DNA of 19,449 nt, from NCBI GenBank assembly GCA_002336105.1, contig DDEQ01000023.1:1-19449 (forward strand), written 5' to 3'. The stretch comes from Chthonomonas sp. UBA1950 (GTDB lineage Bacteria > Armatimonadota > Fimbriimonadia > Fimbriimonadales > Fimbriimonadaceae). The notes beneath the pieces are model-generated. The model searched no databases. It saw nothing but the letters and a program-made list of their open reading frames with translations, and had not been told where the DNA came from. Numbering within the stretch: the first letter of the stretch is position 1; each line of letters begins with the position of its first letter. Below, one piece after another: positions 1-6,804 of the stretch. Made by a program: the position numbers and the translations under genes.

Positions 1-241
1 TCATCCGACGCGCTGTTGGATCAAGGGTGCCAGGCGTACCAATTCCAACAAACTCCGGTTTCAGATTTGTTTCAGCTTTTGCCATCGAGATGAGGGCCTC
101 AATTCGGGAAACAATGTGCTCGTAGCCTTTGTCTGCTTCTGTGTCGATCCGATGCCTGTAAATCGGTTCAATCGAGCCTTCAGGCAAAACCACGGCTTCG
201 ATCTTCGTTCCGCCGAGATCCACTCCCCATCGATACTTCAT
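1..241 (-). CDS. ROK family sugar kinase (glucokinase/fructokinase-like), N-terminal part, cut by window edge
   Basis: Reading the minus strand from the ATG at 241-239 gives 80 codons with no stop up to the window edge. The protein begins MKYRWGVDLGGTKIEAVV, where the DLGGTK phosphate-1 loop sits at residues 8-13, and it later shows GIGTPGTLDP, the second conserved ROK nucleotide-binding segment. ROK proteins are cytoplasmic ATP-dependent kinases of glucose, fructose, mannose or N-acyl sugars, or are sugar-responsive repressors. The absence of an N-terminal helix-turn-helix before DLGGTK favours a kinase. Substrate residues (the ExGH and Cys-zinc motifs) lie outside the window. No Shine-Dalgarno is visible; a TAGACT box ends 7 nt upstream of the A of the ATG. 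The gene is divergent from a sugar isomerase-like gene, fitting a carbohydrate locus. Family confidence is high, substrate unknown. Confidence 0.88.
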   Translation of the reverse strand, partial: MKYRWGVDLGGTKIEAVVLPEGSIEPIYRHRIDTEADKGYEHIVSRIEALISMAKAETNLKPEFVGIGTPGTLDPTARRM

Positions 242-247
242 GGATGT

Positions 248-276
248 AGTCTATCGGTTTGAGTTTCCAGACTAGC
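248..276 (-). promoter_or_regulatory. Putative leaderless promoter of the ROK gene
   Basis: On the minus strand the hexamer TAGACT (253-248) lies 6 nt before the ATG at 241, so transcription would start at or very near the start codon. Seventeen bases further upstream is GCTAGT (276-271). The same GCTAGT-N17-hexamer-N6-ATG geometry is found before the phosphatase gene at 1493. There is no Shine-Dalgarno. The site is inferred from spacing only. Confidence 0.35.
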
Positions 277-335
277 CGTGAGCCATCAAATCCTTTCGTA
301 TCTGGAGCATCTTTGCATACTATGAGGCTGGGCCA

Positions 336-366
336 TTGCTCAATAGAATGTCTGACTGAGCATAAT
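336..366 (+). promoter_or_regulatory. Possible promoter of the isomerase-like gene
   Basis: TTGCTC (336-341) and CATAAT (361-366) are separated by 19 nt, longer than ideal. They would give a leader of about 24 nt containing the GGAGGA ribosome-binding site. Weak evidence, based on hexamer match only. Confidence 0.3.
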
Positions 367-396
367 CGTAAGACCGGACACGGAGGAACAGACTCA

Positions 397-1386
397 ATGA
401 AGATTGGAATTTTTACGGCGCTGTTTGGGGATAAAACCCTCGAAGAAACCCTCGATATTGTAAAGGCAGAAGGCATTCAAGCCGTGGAATTTGGTGCAGG
501 AGCATATCCTGGCGCCGCCCACTTGGGAGGTTCCCACGAGGCTGTTGAAGAGCTAATCAGTGATAAGTCTAAGCGAGATGCTCTTCTGAAAAAGGTTGAG
601 AGTCGCGGTCTGACAATCTCTGCAATCTCATGTCACGGAAACCCAATCCATCCTGATAAGGAAATCGCCGCTGACCATCACCGAGCGTTCGTGAACAGCG
701 TCAAACTTTCCTCAGCACTTGGTATTGGCATCGTTAACGGCTTTAGCGGTTGTCCCGGAGACGGCCCAAATGCAGTGAATCCTAACTGGGTGACATGTGC
801 ATGGCCTGACGAGTACCGAGACATCCTTGAATATCAGTGGAACGAAGTCGCAATTCCTTATTGGACTGAGCAGAACAAGTTCCTGAAAGAGCACAACGTG
901 AAGTTTGCTATCGAGATGCACCCTGGGTTCATCTGCTATTCAAACGACACTTTGCTTAAGTTGAGAGCAGCCGCAGGCGAGCAGATTGGCGCAAACTTCG
1001 ATCCTTCGCACCTCTGGTGGCAGGGAATCGACCCAATCGCAGCTGTACGAGAACTCGCCCAACAAGGCGCTCTGTTCCACGTTCACGCTAAAGACACGAA
1101 GATTGACCCATACAACAGCGGGCTGAACGGCAACTTGGATACAAAGAGCTACGGAGACATTTCGAAGCGATCTTGGGTCTTCCGGTCAGTCGGTTACGGC
1201 CATGGAATCGAGTGGTGGAAAGATTTCTGCTCAACCCTACGAACCTTCGGATACGACTACGTCTTGAGCATCGAGCACGAAGATGGTTTGATGAACTCGA
1301 TGGAGGGCCTCCGAAAAGCTGTCAACGTTCTCCAGCAGTCGGTCATTGCTGAAGACGCCGGCGCCATGTTCTGGGCCAAAGAATAA
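397..1386 (+). CDS. Sugar phosphate isomerase/epimerase-like TIM-barrel protein (xylose isomerase-like family)
   Basis: This 329-residue cytoplasmic protein belongs to the AP-endonuclease-2/xylose-isomerase-like superfamily, which isomerises or epimerises sugars and their derivatives with a divalent metal. Visible hallmarks are AVEFGAGAYPGAAHLGG near 29-45, AISCHGNPIHP (76-86), AIEMHPGF (Glu173), NFDPSH (Asp202), HVHAKD (228-233) and SIEHED (Glu293), matching the Glu/Asp/His/Glu metal-site pattern. The open frame extends upstream to 259, but the ATG at 397 is preferred: GGAGGA at 382-387 is 9 nt upstream, and the extra 46 residues do not look like the family. It is divergent from a ROK kinase and ends at a strong hairpin, so it is probably transcribed alone. 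The exact substrate cannot be read from the sequence. Confidence 0.85.
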   Translation: MKIGIFTALFGDKTLEETLDIVKAEGIQAVEFGAGAYPGAAHLGGSHEAVEELISDKSKRDALLKKVESRGLTISAISCHGNPIHPDKEIAADHHRAFVNSVKLSSALGIGIVNGFSGCPGDGPNAVNPNWVTCAWPDEYRDILEYQWNEVAIPYWTEQNKFLKEHNVKFAIEMHPGFICYSNDTLLKLRAAAGEQIGANFDPSHLWWQGIDPIAAVRELAQQGALFHVHAKDTKIDPYNSGLNGNLDTKSYGDISKRSWVFRSVGYGHGIEWWKDFCSTLRTFGYDYVLSIEHEDGLMNSMEGLRKAVNVLQQSVIAEDAGAMFWAKE

Positions 1387-1399
1387 TCGTTCGTTAATC

Positions 1400-1434
1400 A
1401 AAGCGGTGTCAGATTGCTAATCTGGCACCGCTTT
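1400..1434 (+). terminator. Hairpin terminator after the isomerase-like gene
   Basis: A 16-bp stem (1400-1415 pairing with 1419-1434, one G-U pair) closes a 3-nt loop 14 nt after the stop codon. The T-tract afterwards is poor (TTTGTCGTT). It is a very stable stem in the right place for transcription termination. Confidence 0.7.
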
Positions 1435-1480
1435 GTCGTTCATGAGGCTGGTTCAAGGCTAGTCAACAATCTCGACCAGA

Positions 1481-1486
1481 CATAAT
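1481..1486 (+). promoter_or_regulatory. Putative -10 box of a leaderless promoter before the phosphatase gene
   Basis: CATAAT (5 of 6 to TATAAT) ends 6 nt before the ATG at 1493, where a transcript would begin. No Shine-Dalgarno is present. GCTAGT at 1458-1463 lies 17 nt upstream, the same arrangement as before the ROK gene. Confidence 0.4.
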
Positions 1487-1492
1487 TTGATC

Positions 1493-2272
1493 ATGCCGAA
1501 CTACTCCGAACAACTCGCTGCCCTTGCCGAAGTTTCCTCAAGAGCTGCAGAAGTGGCGCTAGACGTTCGGAAAACGATGACCCGAGAACTGAAACCTGAT
1601 GGGAGCATCGTCACAGATGCAGATAAAGCCGTCGAGGTTTTCCTTCGAAAAGAACTTCCTTCGATTGCTCCCGGCGCGAATATCTGGGGCGAAGAATTTG
1701 GATTTGAAACAGAGGCAGAAGGCGGGCTTTGGTTGGTTGATCCCATTGACGGAACGTCGAATTTTGCGTTCGGAGGTCAGCTATGGGGTGTGACCATCGC
1801 ATTGATGAAAGGCGAAGAGCTTCTGCTCGGTAGCATCGTTCTTCCCGACATGAACGAGACCTATCTTTCCGAAAAAGGTTGCGGTGTTTGGCTCAACGGA
1901 AACAGACTTCCAAACATTCCAAGCGGGGAAGTTCGCCCAGAAGAGCTGGTTGGCTACGGCGACCACTTTTCGAGGGTCTATTCTAACTACAAGATTCCCG
2001 GGAAGCAGCGCTTAAGTGGTGCAGTCGTCACCGAGGCTGCCTTTACGCTCACCCAACGATATCGGGGCATGATTGGGATGCGAGAAAAGTTATACGATGT
2101 AGCCGCCTCGCTTCTGATGGGCCAAGAACTGGGTGCAACCGTAAGCTATTGTAACGGCGAGCCGATCAGTTTGCAGGAGCTTGTGAATGACCGGCGAATC
2201 GGTCGACCTTGGATGATCTTCCCAGCTGGAACGGAGTTCCGCCTTCCTGCTGCGCCTGATGAGCCAAAATAG
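1493..2272 (+). CDS. Inositol monophosphatase family phosphatase (possibly histidinol-phosphatase HisN type)
   Basis: This 259-aa protein is a Mg2+-dependent, Li+-sensitive-type phosphomonoesterase. The family motifs are all present: GEEFG with metal ligand Glu67/68, LVDPIDGTSNFAFG (Asp83, Asp86) and LYDVAA (Asp202) near the C-terminus. Family members hydrolyse inositol phosphates, histidinol phosphate, PAP or fructose-1,6-bisphosphate, and the sequence alone does not separate these. The ATG at 1493 is chosen over the in-frame TTG at 1487, because TTG-ATC-ATG adds only two residues and CATAAT sits just upstream. The next gene, a HAD phosphatase, starts 39 nt after the stop without a terminator, so the two are probably co-transcribed. 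Confidence 0.85.
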   Translation: MPNYSEQLAALAEVSSRAAEVALDVRKTMTRELKPDGSIVTDADKAVEVFLRKELPSIAPGANIWGEEFGFETEAEGGLWLVDPIDGTSNFAFGGQLWGVTIALMKGEELLLGSIVLPDMNETYLSEKGCGVWLNGNRLPNIPSGEVRPEELVGYGDHFSRVYSNYKIPGKQRLSGAVVTEAAFTLTQRYRGMIGMREKLYDVAASLLMGQELGATVSYCNGEPISLQELVNDRRIGRPWMIFPAGTEFRLPAAPDEPK

Positions 2273-2311
2273 AGTTTGCGCCCGCGTTGTGGCTGGTGCC
2301 GAATAAGCATC

Positions 2312-3064
2312 ATGTCAGGATTTGAAAACGTTAAAGGCATCTACTTCGACCTCGACGACACCTTGTTGGGTTATTGGGTCGCAAGCAAAAAGGCACTCAG
2401 CCAAACCTTCGAGGTCGCAAGCCCGGCTAGCGTCTCCCCGGCACAAATGCTAGGTTATTGGTCGGAAGCATTTGCTAAATATCAGACGGAGATCAAGACA
2501 CCCGAATGGTATCCAGGCTATTTGAAAAGCGGGATGCAAACCCGAAACGAGCAGATGAGGCGCGCGCTTGCTCTTGCTGGAATCGTAGACGAAGACCGTG
2601 TGACGTTGCTTGGAGATACTTACGGACGCCTCCGAAATGAGAATCTCGTTCTTTTTGAGGATGCTCTCGACGTCCTGAACCTGCTCCAGCAGAAATACCA
2701 CTTGGGGCTAATCACGAACGGACCTGCTGACGTACAGCGACAAGAGATTGCTCAAGTGGGGATCGAGCCCTTTTTTGACCCGATTCTGATTGAAGGTGAA
2801 ATGGGTATTGGCAAACCCCACGCGACCGTCTTCGATCGTGCTGAGAATGCTTGGAATTTGCGACCGCATGAAGTCCTGATGGTCGGCAATAGCTTTCACC
2901 ACGACATCGTGCCAGCGATGAAGCGGGGTTGGTTAGGTGTGTGGATTCGACGCGAAACCGATGTGCCACCTGGCAAAACATCTGTAGAGTCCATTCCGGA
3001 GAACGCCGTTACGCCTACTGCGACCGTTTCTTCGTTGACCGAATTGGTCGGATTGTTATCCTAA
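2312..3064 (+). CDS. HAD-superfamily hydrolase, REG-2/YjjG-like phosphatase
   Basis: A 250-aa cytoplasmic hydrolase with the four HAD motifs: FDLDDTL (nucleophile Asp13, acid/base Asp15), LITNGP (Thr135), GKPH (Lys168) and MVGNSFHHDI (Asn193, Asp198). Motif IV has Asn where GD is usual, leaving Asp198 as the main carboxylate; this variant occurs in active HADs. The helical stretch between motifs I and II (about residues 20-115) is a C1-type cap, typical of small-molecule phosphatases. The frame opens at 2276, but the ATG at 2312 puts motif I at the usual distance from the N-terminus. No Shine-Dalgarno is evident, so translation may depend on read-through from the upstream phosphatase. Substrate unknown; nucleotide or sugar phosphates are typical. 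Confidence 0.83.
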   Translation: MSGFENVKGIYFDLDDTLLGYWVASKKALSQTFEVASPASVSPAQMLGYWSEAFAKYQTEIKTPEWYPGYLKSGMQTRNEQMRRALALAGIVDEDRVTLLGDTYGRLRNENLVLFEDALDVLNLLQQKYHLGLITNGPADVQRQEIAQVGIEPFFDPILIEGEMGIGKPHATVFDRAENAWNLRPHEVLMVGNSFHHDIVPAMKRGWLGVWIRRETDVPPGKTSVESIPENAVTPTATVSSLTELVGLLS

Positions 3065-3120
3065 CTTTCACTATTCTTTGAAAGTATTTTCAGGTTCGAC
3101 GAGTAGAATTCTATATAAGC

Positions 3121-4206
3121 ATGTCCACGCTTGCCCCATCACGACCAACTCTGGATGCTATTGCCGATAAGGTTTATTCCAACGAGCGGCTAACTCAAGA
3201 GGACGCTCTCGCGTTATTTGCACATCCCAATCTTCCTGAAATTGCTGCTTTGGCCGATTATCAGCGGCAAAAGAAGGTTCCCGGTACGACGGTGACCTAC
3301 ATCATTGGCCGAATCCTCAACTACACCAACGTGTGCTGGGTTCGATGTAAGTTTTGCGCCTTTTATCGAACTCCTGGCCACGATGAGGGTTACACCCACA
3401 GTATCGAGTCGATCATCGACAAAGTGAGAGACACAGTTGAGAAGGGCGGCGTCGAGATTCTCTTCCAAGGCGGACTCAATCCTCAACTAAAGATCGATTG
3501 GTACGAAGACACCTTTGCGGCTATCAAGAAAGAGTTCCCTCAGGTCATTCTTCACGCCTTATCTCCTGCCGAAATTATCTACATAGCTCACATATCGCGA
3601 CTGACTCTCGAAGAAGCTCTCAAGAGGCTTAAAGCGGCTGGAATGCACTCAATTCCAGGCGCGGGCGGCGAGATTTTGGTGGATCGCGTCCGTAAGATTA
3701 TCGCACCGTACAAAGACACAACCGATGAGTGGCTGGCTTGCATGAGGACAGCAAGTTCGCTTGGTTTGAAGAGCACTGCGAGCATGATGTTTGGGCACGT
3801 CGAAACCATCGAGGATCGTGTGGAACACCTATCGCGTATTCGGGATCTTCAAGACGAGTGTTCACCGTTCCGTGCGTTCATCACCTGGAACTTCCAGCCG
3901 GAAGACACCAACTTACCAATTGCTCGCAAGGCAAGTGGTTATGACTACCTAAGAACGGTTGCCGTCTCACGACTGTTTCTCGACAACTTCGACAACATCC
4001 AAGTGAGCATCTTGACCCAGGGACCGAAAGTGGCTCAAGCGGCTTTGAAGTATGGGGCCAACGACTTTGGGTCGGTGATGATAGAAGAGAATGTCGTTTC
4101 GGCGGCTGGCAACAAATTCATCCTCAGCGCAGATGAATTTGAAAGACTAATTAAAGGGGCGGGATTTGTTCCTGCGCGTCGCAACACTCGATATGAGTTG
4201 CTCTAA
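3121..4206 (+). CDS. mqnC: Cyclic dehypoxanthine futalosine synthase (radical SAM) MqnC
   Basis: MqnC converts dehypoxanthine futalosine to its cyclic form in the futalosine route to menaquinone. The 361-aa protein carries the radical-SAM triad in NYTNVCWVRCKFCAFYR (Cys72, Cys76, Cys79), which ligates the 4Fe-4S cluster. It also shows the MqnC-typical segments LFQGGLNP, HALSPAEI, SIPGAGGEIL, MMFGHVET and TWNFQPEDTN. NYTNVC-x3-C-x2-CAFYR and WNFQPE separate it from its paralogue MqnE. No other menaquinone genes lie in the window, so the pathway is scattered. The upstream 56 nt hold TTGAAA (3078-3083) and TAGAAT (3104-3109), but their 20-nt spacing is too long for a confident promoter. It ends at a perfect 20-bp inverted repeat. 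Confidence 0.96.
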   Translation: MSTLAPSRPTLDAIADKVYSNERLTQEDALALFAHPNLPEIAALADYQRQKKVPGTTVTYIIGRILNYTNVCWVRCKFCAFYRTPGHDEGYTHSIESIIDKVRDTVEKGGVEILFQGGLNPQLKIDWYEDTFAAIKKEFPQVILHALSPAEIIYIAHISRLTLEEALKRLKAAGMHSIPGAGGEILVDRVRKIIAPYKDTTDEWLACMRTASSLGLKSTASMMFGHVETIEDRVEHLSRIRDLQDECSPFRAFITWNFQPEDTNLPIARKASGYDYLRTVAVSRLFLDNFDNIQVSILTQGPKVAQAALKYGANDFGSVMIEENVVSAAGNKFILSADEFERLIKGAGFVPARRNTRYELL

Positions 4207-4222
4207 ATATCCTTGGCTTTCA

Positions 4223-4270
4223 TAAGCAGAATAGGGTTAGGCTGAAAATGGCCTAACCCTATTCTGCTTA
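4223..4270. terminator. Bidirectional terminator: perfect 20-bp inverted repeat
   Basis: 4223-4242 and 4251-4270 are exact reverse complements around an 8-nt loop (TGAAAATG). The element sits between the convergent stops of mqnC (4206) and the propeller lipoprotein (4285) and can fold in both transcripts. It lacks a long T-tract on either side, but the 20-bp stem is unusually long. Confidence 0.75.
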
Positions 4271-4284
4271 CCTAGACCGGTAGA

Positions 4285-5424
4285 TTAACGTCTCGGAGCG
4301 AACTTTCTGAAGTTCAACATCGGAACGCCAACAGATCCAACTGATCTGCCTGTCGTGCTAGTCCAGTATGAGGTCGGATACATGTTTCCGGCCTTGACTA
4401 GAGTGTAGTTTGATCCGTCGATATCGCACGTATACAACCCGGACACATTTGATGAGGTGATTGGGTAAACGACAAACGACAGTTTGCTTGCGTCAGAGTT
4501 AAACGATGCCCCGACTTTGCTTTCGCCTGGAACCGTGGTAATTCGATGAATGGTCCCACCGGTGGTTGCGACCCAAGCCAGTTCGTAACTGAAGTCAGTT
4601 TCCGGGTCTGGAGTGTAGCTGAAAACAATCTTGGTTCCATCTTTGCTGAACTGAGGATAGTCAGCGTCGCTCAAGAAACTTGTGAGCTTGGTTGCTGAGC
4701 CGGAACCGCTAGCTGCGCGAGTGTAGATTTGGCGAATTGACGATGAGTCAACCTTGTTATAAGCGATTTTAGTGCCGTCAACTGATAGCGCAAAAGCATC
4801 TGCCTGGTCAATCTGTAGCGGGGTTCCGCCAGACGCTGAAACACGGTACAAGTTGTCTGGTGATCCAGAAGTCGGAGCCGCCAGGTAATAGACGTAAGCA
4901 CCGTCTGGGCTAACCATGATCGCATCGATTGAGCTGTATCTAGGTGTGACGATTGTCGCCGCTCCAGTGGTCGAGATGGACGAGTTTCTGTAAAGACCTA
5001 CGCTACCGCCACTTGTTGCCGCGTATCCATAGTAGTACCGGTTCGCAACCGAAGGATCGTAACCAACCGCCAGGAACTGTGCTGCATCGACTTCGCCGAG
5101 AAGTGCCTCCCCTGTTGAGTCAGCCGCGATGTTTCTTACTTCCAAGTTGCCAGCGTCATTTGGCCCTTCTTGGAAATAGATTTTGTTCTGTGCGAGGAAG
5201 CCGTCGCCTAAGCTTCCACTTGTGGTCCCGCTAGTTGTGCCGCTGGTAGTTCCGCTTGTAGTACCGCTAGTTGTGCCGCTCGTCGTTCCGCTTGTGGTCC
5301 CCGATGAACTACCGCCACCGCCGCCACCACCGCATCCGATGTTCACCGCCAAAAGACTAATTGCGATGCCCACTAACGCGACTGCAAAACGAGAATGTCG
5401 ATCAAATTTACTGAAAATACTCAA
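4285..5424 (-). CDS. Exported lipoprotein with (TTSG)7 linker and TolB-like beta-propeller
   Basis: A 379-aa cell-envelope protein. Residues 10-30 form a hydrophobic signal sequence ending in NIGC, with the probable lipidated Cys31. The lipobox is imperfect (Asn at -3), but the following Gly7 run is typical of this genome's lipoproteins (compare 7737-9071). Residues 42-70 are a flexible Ser/Gly/Thr linker of seven exact TTSG units. The rest contains WD40-like/PD40 repeats of TolB type, seen as MVSPDGAYVYYLA, LSVDGTKIAYNK, FSKDGTKIVFSY and FNSDASKLSFVV. Such propellers usually bind protein partners at the surface or in the periplasm. The start is TTG at 5424, with GGAGGA at 5440-5435 on the minus strand 10 nt before it. 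It follows the esterase gene by 64 nt and may share its transcript. Specific role unknown. Confidence 0.82.
   Translation of the reverse strand: MSIFSKFDRHSRFAVALVGIAISLLAVNIGCGGGGGGGSSSGTTSGTTSGTTSGTTSGTTSGTTSGTTSGSLGDGFLAQNKIYFQEGPNDAGNLEVRNIAADSTGEALLGEVDAAQFLAVGYDPSVANRYYYGYAATSGGSVGLYRNSSISTTGAATIVTPRYSSIDAIMVSPDGAYVYYLAAPTSGSPDNLYRVSASGGTPLQIDQADAFALSVDGTKIAYNKVDSSSIRQIYTRAASGSGSATKLTSFLSDADYPQFSKDGTKIVFSYTPDPETDFSYELAWVATTGGTIHRITTVPGESKVGASFNSDASKLSFVVYPITSSNVSGLYTCDIDGSNYTLVKAGNMYPTSYWTSTTGRSVGSVGVPMLNFRKFAPRR
5216..5299. repeat. 12-bp tandem repeat, seven copies, inside the lipoprotein gene
   Basis: Seven consecutive 12-bp units encode TTSG on the minus strand. Copies 2 and 5 are identical, as are positions 6-12 of copies 1 and 7. 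All differences fall at positions 3, 6, 9 and 12 of the unit, that is, at wobble positions, so the peptide repeat is exact while the DNA is not. Confidence 0.95.
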
Positions 5425-5488
5425 AAACCCAAGATCCTCCGATACGTTACTTTGACGTCGGTCAGTTGTTCAGCGTTCACTTTTAGGG

Positions 5489-6379
5489 CTAGTTCCTGGG
5501 ATGATCCTTGAAAAACTGCCAAATTAGCTCTTCTGCTCGAATGGGGCAGTTAGGTTTCGTTGATCCGGTTTGCTGGACAAAGGACTGGCCGCCGGGCCAC
5601 GAATGCCCCCAGCCTCTCAAAGTAATGAGTGTCACATCCTTTCTTGTTAGTGGGTTTAAGTAGGTTTGGGTCTCGACGCTGTCATTCACTTTAGTTTTCG
5701 TAATCGAGCAACCGTCTACTTCTGACCACCACTGAGCCGATTGTTTTGCCCCGATCCCGCGCAGAAGCGCTCGTGAGGATTTGTCGTACGCCACCATCTC
5801 ATCTTTTGTCCCGTGAATCAGTAGAACGTTCAGCCCACAGTCGGGTTTGGGTTGTGGCTTCGATATTCCGATTGTTCCAGCGACTGAAGCAATAGCGGCG
5901 AGCTTTGATGCAAGCCTCGATCCAGCGAAATTGGCGAGCATTGCGCCATTGGAATGGCCGACTAAGTAGATTCGGTTGCTGTCGATGGAAACTTGTTTCG
6001 AAACTTCGGCTATGAGATTGTCGACAAAGGCAACGTCATCTACTTTGGATTCCCCAGTGAGGTTGATAAACCCTGCGTTCCATCCTTTTTGTTCTCCAAG
6101 ACCATTCGGAAAAGCTGTAACGAATCCCCCTCGCTCAGATTCAATCCCCATGCCTGTATACGCCTCGGCCAACGAGCCGCTTGCTCCCCAACCATGTAGA
6201 ACAATCACCAGAGGAACTGGTTTTGTATGGTCGTATGATTTCGGGATTCGAAGAATGTATGTTCGGGTCCTTCCTTGGCAAACCAGGCTCTCAGAATAGC
6301 GACCTGGCGACCTTTGTGAGTAGCAGATGGAGAGACATAATGAAAGCACTCCGATAATCGCAATTCGAATTGGTCGCAT
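5489..6379 (-). CDS. Secreted esterase, PHB depolymerase/feruloyl esterase-like (LpqC family)
   Basis: A 296-aa alpha/beta hydrolase. Residues 1-21 are a signal peptide (MRPIRIAIIGVLSLCLSICYS), so it acts outside the cytoplasm. VIVLHGWGASG (58-68) is the oxyanion-hole strand, VGHSNGAML carries the nucleophile Ser143, HGTKDEMV carries Asp193, and GWGHSWPGG carries His259, completing the triad. Four later cysteines may form disulfides. The family (COG3509) hydrolyses short polyhydroxyalkanoates, feruloyl or acetyl esters of plant polymers; the true substrate cannot be told. The ATG at 6379 has no good Shine-Dalgarno but is preceded by TACGAT with a 6-nt gap, suggesting a leaderless mRNA. It is divergent from rpmE. 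Confidence 0.85.
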   Translation of the reverse strand: MRPIRIAIIGVLSLCLSICYSQRSPGRYSESLVCQGRTRTYILRIPKSYDHTKPVPLVIVLHGWGASGSLAEAYTGMGIESERGGFVTAFPNGLGEQKGWNAGFINLTGESKVDDVAFVDNLIAEVSKQVSIDSNRIYLVGHSNGAMLANFAGSRLASKLAAIASVAGTIGISKPQPKPDCGLNVLLIHGTKDEMVAYDKSSRALLRGIGAKQSAQWWSEVDGCSITKTKVNDSVETQTYLNPLTRKDVTLITLRGWGHSWPGGQSFVQQTGSTKPNCPIRAEELIWQFFKDHPRN

Positions 6380-6385
6380 AGCTTG

Positions 6386-6415
6386 ATCGTACAGGGCTGA
6401 GCAAAATTATCTCAA
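6386..6415 (-). promoter_or_regulatory. Putative leaderless promoter of the esterase gene
   Basis: On the minus strand TTGAGA (6415-6410, 5 of 6 to TTGACA) is followed after 18 nt by TACGAT (6391-6386), then 6 nt and the ATG at 6379. This places the transcription start at or next to the start codon. An alternative -10, GATAAT (6411-6406), would give an ordinary leader of about 25 nt. Confidence 0.45.
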
Positions 6416-6442
6416 CCCTATCGTGCAACCCATCAAACAATC

Positions 6443-6451
6443 TGCTATACT
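6443..6451 (+). promoter_or_regulatory. Extended -10 promoter of rpmE
   Basis: TGCTATACT is an extended -10 element (TGn plus TATACT). It predicts a start near 6458 and a 19-nt leader carrying the AGGA ribosome-binding site at 6468-6471. The -35 region (GTGCAA at 6423-6428, 17-nt spacing) is poor, as is usual with an extended -10. Confidence 0.5.
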
Positions 6452-6476
6452 AAGTGGTTCAAAGCGTAGGACACCT

Positions 6477-6734
6477 ATGAAAGAAGGAATTCATCCGAAG
6501 GTCTACCCGGTCTTGTTTGTTGATGGCGAGCATGAGTGGACCGGTATCTCCACACAAAAGCCGAACCAGACCCGAGTGGTCGAGGGCGTCGAATATGGCG
6601 TTATTCCTGTTGAAATCAGCGCATACAGCCATCCGTTCTACACCGGTCAGAAGAAGCTTGTTGACACCGCTGGTCGCGTCGAGAAATTTATGCGACGATA
6701 CGGCAATCAACTTGCAAATCAGGGTAAGAAATAA
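6477..6734 (+). CDS. rpmE2: 50S ribosomal protein L31, type B (zinc-independent)
   Basis: An 85-aa large-subunit ribosomal protein. MKEGIHPKVYPV at the start and SHPFYTGQKKLVDTAGRVEKF toward the end are diagnostic of L31. There are no cysteines, and the segment VEISAYSHPFYTG replaces the CxxC-type zinc site, placing it in the Cys-free type B group that does not need zinc. The start is the ATG at 6477, with AGGA 5 nt upstream; the frame opens further upstream at 6423, but those residues do not match L31. A single-gene transcription unit is indicated by its own extended -10 promoter and a perfect intrinsic terminator. Confidence 0.94.
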   Translation: MKEGIHPKVYPVLFVDGEHEWTGISTQKPNQTRVVEGVEYGVIPVEISAYSHPFYTGQKKLVDTAGRVEKFMRRYGNQLANQGKK

Positions 6735-6754
6735 GCTCGCTTTTGCGATAATGT

Positions 6755-6791
6755 AAAATGGGAGTCCAAGCATTGGACTCCCATTTTTTGT
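6755..6791 (+). terminator. Intrinsic terminator of rpmE
   Basis: A perfect 15-bp stem (6755-6769 with 6773-6787), 3-nt loop GCA, ends in a run of six T (6784-6789). It lies 20 nt after the stop codon of the L31 gene. Confidence 0.93.
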
Positions 6792-6804
6792 TTGAGTAGA
6801 TTCG

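Noticed and set aside
259..396. 46-residue N-terminal extension of the isomerase-like protein
   Set aside because: The extension has Cys/His-rich, atypical composition and overlaps the promoter region; the ATG at 397 has a good ribosome-binding site and fits the family start.
3064..3085. ACTTTCA-N8-TGAAAGT dyad as an operator or terminator before mqnC
   Set aside because: A 7-bp AT-rich dyad with no T-tract that overlaps a possible -35; too weak to assign either role.
5216..5299. CRISPR-like repeat array
   Set aside because: The repeats are 12 bp, directly adjacent, without spacers, and encode an in-frame peptide repeat.
5183..5455. Plus-strand frame with a Leu-Val-Val-Pro repeat
   Set aside because: It is the mirror of the (TTSG)7 repeat and poly-Gly run of the lipoprotein gene on the other strand, has no ribosome-binding site and fits no family.
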